NCBI RefSeq assembly: GCF_004335085.1
Contig: NZ_RQRS01000024.1
Location: 1 to 64,000 of the forward strand
Length of the DNA stretch: 64,000 nucleotides
Reading direction: 5' to 3'
From: Pedobacter nototheniae
GTDB lineage: Bacteria; Bacteroidota; Bacteroidia; Sphingobacteriales; Sphingobacteriaceae
In this document: in pieces, positions 32,899 through 44,100 of the stretch
How the letters are laid out: every line of letters begins with the position of its first letter
How positions within the stretch are numbered: the first letter of the stretch is position 1
Notes under the pieces: generated by a model
The model's database searches: none
What the model saw: only the letters and a program-made list of their open reading frames with translations
What the model was told of the DNA's origin: nothing
Position numbers and translations under genes: made by a program

Positions 32899-34152
32899 AT
32901 GGAAAATTATAGTATTGTTCTACTTATTATGGGGATTATGATTGGCTTATCAGCCCTTGCGGATAAAATTAAGCTGCCCTATCCAATTTTATTGATTGTT
33001 GCTGGCATCGCAATTGGGTTTATTCCATCTTTGCCAAATATTACACTAAACTCCGAAGTTGTATTCTTAATTTTCCTACCACCATTATTGTATGATGCCG
33101 CATTTAACATTTCATTTAAGGAGTTTAAAACCAATATTAATACCATAAGTACACTCGCCATTTCACTGGTTTTTTTAACCACACTAGCTATCGCGGTATT
33201 TGCGCATTACTTTATTCCAGGAATGACCTGGCCATTATCTTTTGTGCTCGGCGCTATTCTTTCTGCAACGGATGCGGTAGCAGCAATGAGCATTACAAAA
33301 GGACTTGGATTAGAACATAAAACGACTACTATTTTAGAGGGAGAGAGTTTGGTAAATGACGCATCAGCTTTGGTTGCCTATCGGTTTGCGGTGGCTGCGG
33401 TTACTGGTTCGGCTTTTGTGCTTTGGAAAGCTTCATTAGAGTTTGTTGTTTTAATGGGCGGTGGTTTTCTGGTTGGCATGGTAATGAGTAAAATATTGGC
33501 TTTTATTATTCAGCGAATAAAAGATAACAACCTTGTGGTAATTAGTTTTATGTTAATTATGCCCTTTATTTCTTACTTAATGGCAGAGGCATTACATGTA
33601 TCTGGGGTAATTGCCGTTGTTGTTTTGGGTTTAGGCATTTCGAGATTTAGTAGAAAGGTTTTTCCTGATGGTTTAAAGCATCAATCGAAATCCATTTGGG
33701 ATATAATTATTTTCTTGTTAAACGGATTAATTTTTATCCTCATCGGACTTCAATTTCCTTATTTAATAAAAAATATTAGCGAAGCCAGCGTTTATACCTA
33801 CATCGGTTACGGTTTTATGATTACCATTGTTGCACTAGTATTGCGTATGGGAAGAATGTTTTTACAACAATTTAATCTTCAAAAGGCATTTAGTAAAGGC
33901 AAACATAAAATTACTGAAAGTGCTTTGCTCGATCTTAAAAATAGCTTAATCATCAGCTGGTCTGGTATGCGTGGCATTGTTTCTTTAGCAATCGCCATCG
34001 GTTTGCCTGTTACTTTAGGTGATGGATCGCCATTTCCGCAGCGTAATGCCATTATTTTTATATCTGTAGTGGTGGTTCTTTTCACACTAATTGGTCAGGG
34101 CCTTACTTTACCGCTACTGGTAAAATGGCTAAATAAAAAAGAACCTGTTTAA
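32899..34152 (+). CDS. CPA1-family Na+/H+ (cation:proton) antiporter
   Basis: A 417-residue inner-membrane protein with about twelve helices. The CPA1 signature is clear: GAILSATDAVAAMSITKGLG at about 113-132 and, in helix 6, the ND pair of LEGESLVNDASALV at about 145-158. The proteins exchange Na+ or K+ for protons in pH and salt homeostasis. The C-terminal cytoplasmic domain is short. It is a lone gene. Confidence 0.93.
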   Translation: MENYSIVLLIMGIMIGLSALADKIKLPYPILLIVAGIAIGFIPSLPNITLNSEVVFLIFLPPLLYDAAFNISFKEFKTNINTISTLAISLVFLTTLAIAVFAHYFIPGMTWPLSFVLGAILSATDAVAAMSITKGLGLEHKTTTILEGESLVNDASALVAYRFAVAAVTGSAFVLWKASLEFVVLMGGGFLVGMVMSKILAFIIQRIKDNNLVVISFMLIMPFISYLMAEALHVSGVIAVVVLGLGISRFSRKVFPDGLKHQSKSIWDIIIFLLNGLIFILIGLQFPYLIKNISEASVYTYIGYGFMITIVALVLRMGRMFLQQFNLQKAFSKGKHKITESALLDLKNSLIISWSGMRGIVSLAIAIGLPVTLGDGSPFPQRNAIIFISVVVVLFTLIGQGLTLPLLVKWLNKKEPV

Positions 34153-34154
34153 AC

Positions 34155-34182
34155 CGTTACCCCAAACTGTATCAGGGTAACG
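34155..34182. terminator. Hairpin between antiporter and DUF2268-like gene
   Basis: CGTTACCC at 34155-34162 pairs with GGGTAACG at 34175-34182, enclosing a 12-nt loop. No long T tract follows. It lies between two convergent genes and may end both. Confidence 0.5.
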
Positions 34183-34191
34183 ATATAATTA

Positions 34192-35442
34192 TTATTGCTT
34201 ATAAAGATTGGCTGCACCACTTTTTTCGTAAAAAACTTTATAATCTTTAATGTTCAGCATATCATAAATTGCTTGATTTTTATCAGCACTCTTATCATAA
34301 TAAGCTTTACAAATTTGGTAGCCGATCCAGTAACCTAAATCTGCAGGTTTTTCAGCTGTTTCCTGACCTCCATTTCCGATCCAGTTTTTAGCCCTGTTTA
34401 AATACATTTCTTTTCTGAAATCTGTCCAAACCTGCTGTTCCTTTCCTTTAGCCCAAACATGCAAACGTGCATTGGCGTTTTTGCCAGAAATTAACTCGCC
34501 AATAAAATCAGCCATTCCTTCAACCAAAGCACCACCCAAAAGTGTGGTATCTCTGGCTACATCTTTTTGGTTAAAATGGATTAATTCATGCGCAATTAAA
34601 TAAGGCATTCCATTTACTTTACCCAAATTATTGCGTTGCCAAAGCGTTAGTTCATCCAATGGAATATCATCGCTGCCAGCAGATTGATCTAATCCAATCA
34701 ATAGGCCTGTATCTGATACGGTACCACCAGAATTAAATGAACCAATTACAAAATAAATTGAAGGGAACCGAGCATCGGGATAAATTTCTTTAAACTTTTT
34801 AAAGCTTTTTACCATCATTGGTTTTTGAGCATCAACCAGGTAAGTGTTCTTCCTTATGGCTGCATAAAACTTTGGTTTTTTATCTTGAGAATTAATAAAA
34901 CCTTTCATAGTCCAAACCTTTGTTGCAAAATAATCCTGCATTCCGTCAGAGCCTGGGTCTACATAATACTTTTTAAAAATATTTAAACGATTTGCAGTAT
35001 CTTTTTTGGCCAGATCATAGGCTTTCCAAAAGTTATGAATATCAGAAGTAACCAATTTTACCTGATTTGGATCGCCAGTAAAAGTAGATGTTTTAACTTT
35101 TACAGAATTTAAAATTTTATCCCAGTCTGGTAACTCACGAAGGGTAGTAAAATCAGTATCTTTTTTAATTTGATCTACATTATTATAGCCACTGGCAATG
35201 GCATCTTTAAGTAAAACAACTGCACTATCTGTTTTTCCGGCAAGCGCATAAGAGCAAGCCGCATTGTAATAATAACCTTTTTTTGAACCTTTAAAATCAG
35301 TTTGGGCGGCATTAATTAGGTAATATTTACCAGCTTCAGCATAATTTTTGGCTTTGTAAAGACTATCTGCTTTTTTAGATTGTGCAAATAGTGAAGTGTT
35401 GATTAACACCAGGATGGATATAAGAGAAGTGATTTTTAGCAT
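34192..35442 (-). CDS. Exported DUF2268-like zinc metalloprotease with TPR-like N terminus
   Basis: A 416-residue protein with a signal peptide (1-20, INTSLFAQ). A TPR-like helical part (about 24-120, YKAKNYAEAGKYYLINAAQT, then YNAACSYALAGKTDSAVVLL) precedes a peptidase-like domain with the zinc motif HELIH at about 283-287 and a possible third ligand Glu in GALVEGMADFIGE, as in gluzincin-type DUF2268 proteins. Substrate unknown; location is periplasmic or outer-membrane. It is convergent with the antiporter gene. Confidence 0.8.
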   Translation of the reverse strand: MLKITSLISILVLINTSLFAQSKKADSLYKAKNYAEAGKYYLINAAQTDFKGSKKGYYYNAACSYALAGKTDSAVVLLKDAIASGYNNVDQIKKDTDFTTLRELPDWDKILNSVKVKTSTFTGDPNQVKLVTSDIHNFWKAYDLAKKDTANRLNIFKKYYVDPGSDGMQDYFATKVWTMKGFINSQDKKPKFYAAIRKNTYLVDAQKPMMVKSFKKFKEIYPDARFPSIYFVIGSFNSGGTVSDTGLLIGLDQSAGSDDIPLDELTLWQRNNLGKVNGMPYLIAHELIHFNQKDVARDTTLLGGALVEGMADFIGELISGKNANARLHVWAKGKEQQVWTDFRKEMYLNRAKNWIGNGGQETAEKPADLGYWIGYQICKAYYDKSADKNQAIYDMLNIKDYKVFYEKSGAANLYKQ

Positions 35443-35581
35443 CGTCTAAATTAATTATTTAACCATTGAAAGTATACTAATTTATAATTTTTCGAAAGAT
35501 CAAATTATTTGGTTCTCTAATTTTGAGCATAACAAGATTGTGATAAAACCCAAATACAGGAATGCTTGCAAGCATAATTTG

Positions 35582-35589
35582 TACCTTTG
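35582..35589 (+). promoter_or_regulatory. -7 element of the SGNH hydrolase gene
   Basis: TACCTTTG matches TAnnTTTG. No TTTG is found at the usual distance upstream. Its position inside the possible upstream coding extension supports the ATG at 35617 as the real start. Confidence 0.45.
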
Positions 35590-35616
35590 AAGTTTATTAA
35601 TTTATTTACAAGTTGT

Positions 35617-36279
35617 ATGAGAAGATACCTTATAGTTTTTAGCCTAATTTTTTTTCTTAGTATTTCTGCTTTCGCACAAAAAAAGCCTGCATATTGGGAT
35701 GATGTACAAGCCATTAAACATTATGATGCCATGTACAAGGCACCTGTTAATCCTGTACTTTTCGTTGGTAGTTCATCTATTAGGAAATGGGACGATTTAA
35801 CACAGGTTTTTGCGAAATATAATGGCCTAAACCGCGGTATTGGCGGTGCAGTAATTAACGATATTACGTTTTACCTTAAAGATATTGTCTTTCCTTATCA
35901 GCCACGCCAGATTGTATTGTACGTTGGAGAAAATGATTTACCTGATGAAAAGGTAACGCCAGATACCGTTTTAAACAGAACGATAAATTTATATAAATCA
36001 ATTAGAGCTAAATTGCCAAATACACCAATTGTTTATATCTCTATTAAACCAAGCCCTAGCCGGGATAAGTTTAGAGCAAAAGCAATTGCCTCAAACCAAT
36101 TAATTGAAAAGTATTTAGCCGGACAGCAAAATGTTGTGTTTGTTGATATTTTTAAACCTATGCTAACAAAAACAGGTGCTTTAAGACCAGAGTTGTTTTT
36201 AGAAGATATGTTGCATATGAATGCTCAGGGTTATGCAATTTGGCGCAAAGCGATTGAACCCAAATTGATTAAAAACTAA
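35617..36279 (+). CDS. SGNH/GDSL-family hydrolase
   Basis: A 220-residue exported hydrolase starting MRRYLIVFSLIFF with a signal peptide ending FAQKKP. Block I has the nucleophile Ser in FVGSSSIRKWDD, block III the GEND of YVGENDLPDE, and block V the Asp-x-x-His of DMLHMNAQGY near the end. Such enzymes remove acyl groups from sugars, lipids or esters. An in-frame TTG 30 bases upstream lies within the promoter box and is rejected. Only three bases separate its stop from the convergent carboxylesterase gene. Confidence 0.92.
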   Translation: MRRYLIVFSLIFFLSISAFAQKKPAYWDDVQAIKHYDAMYKAPVNPVLFVGSSSIRKWDDLTQVFAKYNGLNRGIGGAVINDITFYLKDIVFPYQPRQIVLYVGENDLPDEKVTPDTVLNRTINLYKSIRAKLPNTPIVYISIKPSPSRDKFRAKAIASNQLIEKYLAGQQNVVFVDIFKPMLTKTGALRPELFLEDMLHMNAQGYAIWRKAIEPKLIKN

Positions 36280-36282
36280 TTT

Positions 36283-37812
36283 TTACCTTAAAATAAAGCA
36301 TGCAGCAGGAAATTTAGGATCATCAAAAACATGTGCTAAAGTTTCTGTTCTACTGTTTTGATCAAAAATTATAACCTGCTTCAAATTTTTTTGATATACC
36401 GGCCAGCTTAAAGTTGTGTCGGTATTTTTATTTTGAACCGGTTTTTGTCCTTTAATAAAGCTAACCCAGTATTGATGCATTACTGTTGCAAGATTTGTAT
36501 TAATTTTTTGCTGAGATTGATTTGCCGAAAACCAAACATAAGGTAATTCTGCAGCGTGTGTTGCAGGTTTTCCATCTTTACTTAAATCAAATCGATACAT
36601 CCAAATATTGTTGTTAACGGTTGATAGTTTGTTAGCCAACCTATAGCTATGCATGGTATACATGTATTGTGTAAGCGTAATTTTTGCTGCTGAGTCCGTA
36701 CCGAATTGCCTTTCATTTTTCTTGAAATCTTTTAAAATTAGACCTGCATTTTTCCCGAACCAATCTTTTAAAACCTTTTTATTTGGGTGGTATAACCGTT
36801 TATCCATATCCATAAACATGCGGCTTTCCACTTTATTGGTGCCAATTAGGAAGCGCTTTTCCTTTGCCGTATTTTTGATTATATAATCGTATGGGTTGCC
36901 CGAAATAATTAATCCATCAGCCACTGGCCCGAAATAATTTGTGCCCTGAGCCCCTTTGCATACTTCATTTTGTGCACTAATTAAATCCTTTGTTGATAAA
37001 CTTAAAAGATCTTCGGGCTTATGTAGATTTAATTTTTTTACTAGTCTGGTGCGTATAGCTCTTGCTGTTTTAATATCCCTTACACATTGTACACCACCGC
37101 TTTCTAATATCAGTTGATGGTACAAATTTTTAGCTGCGGGTGTTAATAATAAAGTGCTGGTTAGTTTTGCACCTGCAGATTCTCCTATAACAGTAACCTG
37201 ATTTGGATCTCCTCCAAAAGCCTCAATATTATTTTTAATCCAGGTTAAAGACATCATTAAATCTAGCAAACCATTATTGCCAGCAGTTGAGTATGCATAA
37301 TTTTTATCAGCCAGGTATAAAAAGCCAAAAATACCAAGGCGATAATTAATGGTCACCGTAACGATGCTATCTACATCTGCAAAAGCATGCCCGTTTTGAC
37401 TTGATCCAGATCCGTTAGTCATGCCGCCACCATGCACCCAAACCAAAACCGCCATTTTTTTCTTTGTATTTAGTGCCGGCGTATATACATTTAGTTTAAG
37501 GCAATCTTCGCTTCCCTTTACAGTTTTGCTGTTGCCATCAAACTGTGCGGCTGCATTGCCAAATGTTTGACAAGCCAGTGTATCTGTCCAATTAATTTTA
37601 GGCTTTGGTGCTTTAAATCTCAATGAATCTATAGGTGCTTCTGCATAAGGAATACCTTTAAAAATATAGCTTTTTTCTTCTTTAATCCCTTTTAAATAGC
37701 CGTTAGAAATTTTAACTACCGCGTTTTCTTGTGCGTTAATGGAGAAGTAAACCAATGAAAACAGGCAGAATAAAAAGAGCTTTAAACAAGCGGTTCTAAG
37801 CAGATATAACAT
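36283..37812 (-). CDS. Type-B carboxylesterase
   Basis: A 509-residue exported alpha/beta-hydrolase. A signal peptide (about 1-27, YFSINAQE) is followed by the family opening VVKISNGYLKGIKEEKSYIF. The oxyanion-loop segment is VWVHGGGMTNGSGS and the nucleophile elbow GESAG at about 209-213. The GTNKVESRMF segment and the final AAELPYVWFS carry the likely acid and His. Substrate is not readable. Neighbour of the SGNH hydrolase (convergent) and divergent from the utilisation-locus regulator. Confidence 0.93.
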   Translation of the reverse strand: MLYLLRTACLKLFLFCLFSLVYFSINAQENAVVKISNGYLKGIKEEKSYIFKGIPYAEAPIDSLRFKAPKPKINWTDTLACQTFGNAAAQFDGNSKTVKGSEDCLKLNVYTPALNTKKKMAVLVWVHGGGMTNGSGSSQNGHAFADVDSIVTVTINYRLGIFGFLYLADKNYAYSTAGNNGLLDLMMSLTWIKNNIEAFGGDPNQVTVIGESAGAKLTSTLLLTPAAKNLYHQLILESGGVQCVRDIKTARAIRTRLVKKLNLHKPEDLLSLSTKDLISAQNEVCKGAQGTNYFGPVADGLIISGNPYDYIIKNTAKEKRFLIGTNKVESRMFMDMDKRLYHPNKKVLKDWFGKNAGLILKDFKKNERQFGTDSAAKITLTQYMYTMHSYRLANKLSTVNNNIWMYRFDLSKDGKPATHAAELPYVWFSANQSQQKINTNLATVMHQYWVSFIKGQKPVQNKNTDTTLSWPVYQKNLKQVIIFDQNSRTETLAHVFDDPKFPAACFILR

Positions 37813-37943
37813 AATGGATTTCGAATTAATAGGGTTTGCAATTTATAATTTTTGCACTTTAAAACCGAATATCCACCATAATTAATGTCGATACTATAAT
37901 TAAAATTATATATTTATTATTGCAAAATTCCTCCCTGCTAATC

Positions 37944-40853
37944 ATGAAAAAAATTATACTTATTGCATGTATCTTTTTGGCGAATATTAAATCCTATGCT
38001 CAAGATTTATTAGGAACTCCTCAGATTGTAAATTACAATAATGAACATTATCATGGTGGCATTCAAAACTGGGATGTAAAGCAAGATAAGCATGGCATTT
38101 TATATTTTGGAAATAATGAGGGATTGCTAACGTTTAACGGACGGTATTGGAACTTGCATCGTTTGCCCAATTATACATCTGTACGATCAATTGGAATAGA
38201 CTCTAAAAATAAAATTTATGTTGGCGGGCAGGATGAACTTGGTTATTTTTTTCCTGATGCACGTGGTATTCTAAGGTATACATCCTTATTGAATTTGTTG
38301 CCGGAGCCACAACGTAAATTTGCCGATATATGGGATATCGCTATTGTTAATGACGAAGTTTTCTTCCGTTCTACCAATGCAGTACTTCACTATAAAGATG
38401 GAGCAATTAAAAGCTATAAACCTAATGCAACGTGGTTATACCTGGGTTACGTAAATAAGCAGGTTTTGACACAATCCAAAGGTGCTGGCATTATGATTTA
38501 TGATAAGGAAGTTTGGAAACCCTATTGTACAGATACAGTTTTAAAAACTGCTTCTGTTACTTCTATTATGCCTTATGGGAAAGATACACTTTTGGTTTCT
38601 ACCTTAAAAAGAGGTTTTTTTCTAATTCACAATAACAAGCTTACCCCGTTACACACGCAATTGGATGCAGTTTTTGTAAACGACCGCATTTTTTATGCAA
38701 GTCAGATGAGCGCTAATCTTTATGCCGTAGGTACCACATCCGGAGGGGTATATATTATGAATAAAAAGGGAGAGCTGGTACAGAAATATAACTATAGAGA
38801 AGGTTTACAAAATAATAATGTACGAGGTCTTCTTTTAGATCAGGATGAAAATATGTGGCTGGCGCTTGATGATGGAGTTGCTTATGTAGCCATAAATAGT
38901 GCCATTAAAAACATTTATCCTGATCGGAATAAACAAATAACAAGTTACGCTTTCCGTAAGTTTAATCAATCGCTATATATTGGTACTTCCAACGGTTTGT
39001 ACCGTACGCCTATTAATTCTAATGTAAAGGATTTAAGTTATTCAACATCAAATTTTGAAGAGGTAAAAAATACAAAAGGTCAGGTTTGGGGTTTGGATGA
39101 GATTAATAACCAGTTATTGATGGCCCATGAAGAAGGTACTTCCTTAATTCAGGATAATATTGCAAAACCGCTTTACACGCTACCCGGTACGTGGATGTTT
39201 CAGTCATTACAAAATGTTTTACCTACATCTGATGTTTTAGCAGGAACCTATTGGGGTTTACAAAAATTAAATTATGCAAACGGAACCTTTACCAATGGCG
39301 GCAAAATAGAAGGTATTGCAGAAACGTTGCGTTTTATTGTGGTTGATAATAATGATAACATTTGGGCTTCGCATCCTTATCACGGTGTTTATAAAATAGA
39401 GCTTAGCGCCGATCATAAAAGAGTAATCCATACCAAAATGTTTTCTACAAGGGAAGGGTTACCATCAAAATTGTACAATTATGTTTATCGGGTTAAAAAT
39501 AGAGTGGTTATAGCTACTGTTGATGGCGTTTATGAATACGATATTGAACACCAAAAATTTATTAGATTAAAGCTGCTTAAAAATGCCCTCAATGGTGTTT
39601 CCATTCAATATTTAAAAGAAGATAATGAAGGGAATATTTGGTTTGTTACTAATAAAAAGGTTGGTGTTGTAGATTTTAGTAAACCATCAGGCAATAATCC
39701 TTTCAGTGTATTTTATCTGCCTGAGTTGGATGGCAAAGTAGTGGGTGGTTTTGAATCTATTTATGCTTTTGATAAAAAAAACATATTTATTGGAGCAAAT
39801 AAAGGGGCTTACCACATTAATTATGATAAGTATATAGAAAATATTACCAAGCCTGTTGTGCTTTTAGGCGCCGTAAAATTGCTTACTGTCGATAGTAATA
39901 TTTTTGGTGGATATTTTGTTCAAAAAGGGGAAATTGTAAATAAGCAGGATTTAAAAGAAATTATCAAGATTAAGAATGCTTTAAACTCGGTACATTTTGA
40001 GTTTTCATCTACACTTTTTGAACATGAAAAAAACATAAATTTTAGCTATCAATTGGTTGGTTTTGACGATCAATGGTCAGCGTGGAATGTAAAAAGCGAA
40101 AAAGATTATACCAATCTTCCGGCCGGGAAATACACGTTTAATATAAAAGCCAGAACAGATGCCGGAAATGAATCAGAAGTGGTGAGTTATACTTTTGAAG
40201 TTTTGCCCGCTTGGTATAATTCCATCTGGATGAAAATATTTTACTTAGCATTACTTGTTTTATTGGTAAGGTTAATTATCCGCTGGCAAAAAAATAAACA
40301 TTTAAAAGAGCAGGAAAGGATGAATTACCTGCACCAACTGGAGTTGGATAGGACTGAAAAGGAAATTGTACGCCTTAAAAATGAAAAGCTAGAGGCTGAT
40401 GTAAATTATAAAAATAAGGAACTATCTACAATGACGATGCATTTGGTGCAACGAGGTAAAGTACTGGCAAAAATAAAGGAAGTTATTTCTTCGGTAATTA
40501 AAAGTCAGGATCTGTCTGAAAGTTCTCCAAACTTTAGGCACTTAATTCGCTTAATTCGCGATGTGGAAAAGAAAGATCAGGAACTGGACCATTTGAGTGT
40601 GCATTTTAATCATGTAAATACAGAGTTTTTTAATAAGCTTAAAGATCTTTATCCCGATTTGAGTCAGAATGATTTGAAATTCTGCGCCTATTTATCAATG
40701 AATCTTTCTACTAAGGAAATGGCGCAATTAATGAATGTAACTATAAAAGCTGTTGAGGTAGGAAGATATCGGTTAAGAAAAAAACTTCAACTAAAGCCAG
40801 AGATTAATCTATATGAATTTTTAATCGGCATTTCGAGGCAAAAAACATCTTAA
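37944..40853 (+). CDS. Propeller / Y_Y_Y sensor with C-terminal LuxR-type HTH (utilisation-locus regulator)
   Basis: A 969-residue membrane regulator. Signal peptide MKKIILIACIFLANIKSYAQ; periplasmic two-component-regulator propeller repeats (about 25-650, for example ENMWLALDDGVAYVAINSA); Y_Y_Y domain (about 690-755, NFSYQLVGFDDQWSAWNV); one membrane helix (about 766-785); a cytoplasmic coiled coil (about 790-835); and a LuxR-type HTH at the end (LSQNDLKFCAYLSMNLSTKE, then MAQLMNVTIKAVEVGRYRLR). It has no kinase or receiver, so it resembles a one-component sensor-activator. Its position just before susC suggests it senses a glycan breakdown product and controls the locus. The ATG at 37944 is chosen over a TTG at 37920 because it gives a normal signal peptide. 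Confidence 0.9.
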   Translation: MKKIILIACIFLANIKSYAQDLLGTPQIVNYNNEHYHGGIQNWDVKQDKHGILYFGNNEGLLTFNGRYWNLHRLPNYTSVRSIGIDSKNKIYVGGQDELGYFFPDARGILRYTSLLNLLPEPQRKFADIWDIAIVNDEVFFRSTNAVLHYKDGAIKSYKPNATWLYLGYVNKQVLTQSKGAGIMIYDKEVWKPYCTDTVLKTASVTSIMPYGKDTLLVSTLKRGFFLIHNNKLTPLHTQLDAVFVNDRIFYASQMSANLYAVGTTSGGVYIMNKKGELVQKYNYREGLQNNNVRGLLLDQDENMWLALDDGVAYVAINSAIKNIYPDRNKQITSYAFRKFNQSLYIGTSNGLYRTPINSNVKDLSYSTSNFEEVKNTKGQVWGLDEINNQLLMAHEEGTSLIQDNIAKPLYTLPGTWMFQSLQNVLPTSDVLAGTYWGLQKLNYANGTFTNGGKIEGIAETLRFIVVDNNDNIWASHPYHGVYKIELSADHKRVIHTKMFSTREGLPSKLYNYVYRVKNRVVIATVDGVYEYDIEHQKFIRLKLLKNALNGVSIQYLKEDNEGNIWFVTNKKVGVVDFSKPSGNNPFSVFYLPELDGKVVGGFESIYAFDKKNIFIGANKGAYHINYDKYIENITKPVVLLGAVKLLTVDSNIFGGYFVQKGEIVNKQDLKEIIKIKNALNSVHFEFSSTLFEHEKNINFSYQLVGFDDQWSAWNVKSEKDYTNLPAGKYTFNIKARTDAGNESEVVSYTFEVLPAWYNSIWMKIFYLALLVLLVRLIIRWQKNKHLKEQERMNYLHQLELDRTEKEIVRLKNEKLEADVNYKNKELSTMTMHLVQRGKVLAKIKEVISSVIKSQDLSESSPNFRHLIRLIRDVEKKDQELDHLSVHFNHVNTEFFNKLKDLYPDLSQNDLKFCAYLSMNLSTKEMAQLMNVTIKAVEVGRYRLRKKLQLKPEINLYEFLIGISRQKTS

Positions 40854-40920
40854 AGAAGTTATGCGCTATGCTTGAAACCTATTTTTAAATAGAAAGTAGT
40901 AATTTTTCGGTGTTTTGATT

Positions 40921-41066
40921 AACTGTTTGTTTTACAGTTGTTTATTTTTGTTTTGTAGTGCTTATGTAGGTGCTAAATGATATTCTTTTTGCCTTAAAAT
41001 GGTCTTTTGTATGGTTTGTGTAGTAGACTTGAAATAGACTAAAATAATTTTCCTCCATTAGATTTG
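40921..41066 (+). promoter_or_regulatory. susC upstream region with possible operator and -7 element
   Basis: AACTGT at 40921-40926 and ACAGTT at 40934-40939 form a 6-bp inverted repeat, a possible activator site. TAGATTTG at 41059-41066 matches TAnnTTTG; the nearest TTG upstream gives a spacing of 27, too long, so this may be an activator-dependent promoter. Both calls are tentative. Confidence 0.35.
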
Positions 41067-41130
41067 ATTTGAGTTGCAACTGCTGTGCAGGCACTCGAGC
41101 TAACCAAATCATTAACTAAAAACTATTTCT

Positions 41131-44100
41131 ATGAGAGGAAGATTTACATTCGTATTCTTCATTTACTGTATCATGGTATTTCCATTCGCTTTAAAGGCAC
41201 AGGATATAACAGTTACAGGAAAAGTAACAGATCAAAAAGAAGGGTTGCCGCTTCCTGGGGTAACCATAAAAGTAGAAGGAACGCAAAAGGCCACCTCTAC
41301 AGATGCCCAAGGTCGGTTTTCAATTCAGGCTGCAAATGGCGCAAAATTAACATTCAATTTAATTGGTATGATAAGCAAAACGGTAACCGTTACTTCATCT
41401 ACTATTAATGTGGATTTACTTGCCGATACTAAAGAATTAAGCGAAGTAGTTGTAGTGGGCTATGGTACGCAGAAAAAAGCTTTAGTAACCGGTTCAATTT
41501 CTAGCGTAAAAGCTAAGGATTTAGAAACCATGCCTATCAATAGAGTAGAGCAAGCTTTACAGGGTAGAACATCAGGTTTAACCATTGCTAGTGGTAATGG
41601 CCAGCCAGGATCTGCTTCAACAGTTAGGGTAAGGGGATTTACTTCTTTCGCTTCATCTGGTAATAATGATCCACTTTGGGTTGTTGATGGAGTAATTGTT
41701 GATAATGGCGGTATTGGTTATTTAAATCAATCGGATATTGAATCTATTGAGGTTTTAAAAGATGCAGCTTCACAAGCTATTTATGGTGCCCGTGCTGCAA
41801 ATGGGGTAATTATTATCTCTACTAAAAAAGGTAAAGAAGGGCGCTTAGCCATTAATTACAATGGATTTTACGGTACACAAGCGCCTGCTAAAAAACTAAA
41901 ACTATTAAATGCAAACGAATATGCTATGATTAGGAATGAAGCTTATACCAATAGCTATGATCCAACCTCAGGCAATGCTTTTGCACTTCCTTATTCAGCT
42001 ACTACTAATTATGGAGAAGGTACGGATTGGCAATCTGTTGTGTTTAATGATGATGCCCGCAGACAGACTCACGAATTCAGTGTTTCTGGTGGAAGCGATA
42101 AGTATACATTTTATACTTCATTTGGTTACATAGAACAACAAGGTATTGTTGCCACACCAATTTCTGATTTTAACAGAGCCAATGTTCGGATTAACTCTAC
42201 CTTTAAACCAGCTAAATGGATTAGTTTTGGTCAAAATTTAGGCTATAGCCACTCTGTAAACAGTTCATTAGGCAATACCAACAGCGAATTTGGTGGTCCT
42301 TTGAGTTCGGCAATTCACCTGGATCCAATTACTCCAGTTATTCAAACCGATCCAACCGCTATTACCAAATCTCCTTATACAATTGCAAATATTATTAGAG
42401 ATCCGGCAACAGGTTTCCCATATGGTATTTCAGGTCCTGTTGGTCAGGAAATGAGTAATCCGCTAGCCTATATCCAAACCAGATTAGGTAATTATGGATG
42501 GGATCATAATATTGTAGGTAATGCTTTTCTTGATATTGAGCCTATAAAAAATTTGAAGTTTAGGTCATCATTAGGAACTAAAATAGCTTTTTATGGTTCA
42601 GAATCTTTTACGCCCTTATTCTGGTTAAGTCCATCGAATACAAATACAAAGGCAAATTTTTATCGTGAAATGAACCAAACATTAAACTATAACTGGGAAA
42701 ACACGATAAGTTATTCTAAAAACTTTGGCAAACACCATGCATATGCCCTTTTTGGACAAGGTTATTATATGGATAACAATAACCGTGGCTTAAATGTGAG
42801 GTTTAACAACGTAATTGCACAAAATTTTTATCAAGGTAATTTAAACTATAAACCTGCTACTGCCGATATTCAAGGTGACGGTAGTGATGGAACTTTACAC
42901 GTAGTTAACTCTTTATTTACCCGTGTTACTTATGATTATGACGAAAAATATTTGTTTACGGGTATTATGCGTCGTGATGGTTCTTCACGTTTCGGTACAA
43001 ATAATCGTTTCGGTTATTTCCCTTCAGCATCACTTGGATGGGTACCTACAAAAGAAAGTTTCTGGCCAACAAACAAAGTTGTTAATTTCTTAAAACTACG
43101 TGGTAGTTATGGTATTACAGGTAACGATGCGATTGGCGATTTTAGTTATGTATCATTAGTAAACAGCGGTAGGAATTATACTTTTGGCACTACTGATGTA
43201 AGTACCATTGGATGGAGCCCTGCTGCTTTATCAAATCCTAATTTGAAATGGGAAGAAACACGCCAAACAGATATTGGTTTAGATGCAACTTTATTTACTG
43301 ATTTTACCATCAGCGCATCTTACTTTAAAAAGAAAACAGTAGGTGTATTGCAAACTCCTTCTATTCCGCTTTATTTAGGTGCCGCAGGTGGTGCCGCCGA
43401 AAACGTTGGTGATATGCAAAACACAGGTATCGAGTTTGAAATAGGCTACAGAAAGAAAATTGGTGAACTTAACTTAGGTATTAATGCTAATATTTCAACC
43501 TTAAAAAATAAAGTTACCAAGTTATTGCCCGGTAGAGAATTTATTGAAGACAATGCACAGAGTTTTCAAGGTATGGGTAACTTTACCCGCACCGGACTTG
43601 ACCGCTCATTTAATGAGTTTTTCGGCTACAATATGATTGGCATTTTTCAATCACAAGCTGAAATTGATGCCTATAGAGGGCCAGGTGGTACAATTCTGCA
43701 ACCTTCAGCAAAGCCTGGAGATATTAAATTTGAAAACCTAGATGGCAACGAAACTATAAATGCTGCCGATCGTACCTATTTGGGTAGCCCACTTCCTAAA
43801 TATACTTATGGGATTACCATTAACCTAGCTTACAAAAACTTTGATTTTGTTGCATTTGGCAATGGGGTTGGAGGCAATATGATTTTCCAGGGATTAAGAC
43901 GTTTAGATGTAACTTACGGTAACTGGCAAAAATCAATTCTGGATAGATGGACTCCTACAAATCCATCAACCACTACGCCTCGTGTAGCGGATAAAGATTT
44001 AAATGGAAACTATACCAAATTCTCTCAAAAATATTTGGAAAAAGGAGATTACTTCCGTTTAAAAACCCTACAAATTGGTTATAACCTTCCGGGAAATTTT

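Noticed and set aside
37944..40853. Hybrid two-component system of the HTCS type
   Set aside because: The propeller and Y_Y_Y domains fit, but there is no histidine kinase or receiver; the C terminus is a LuxR-type HTH only.
41085..41408. A 107-residue plus-strand frame over the susC start
   Set aside because: It lies in another frame across the susC signal peptide and regulatory domain; it has no signal peptide or family features.
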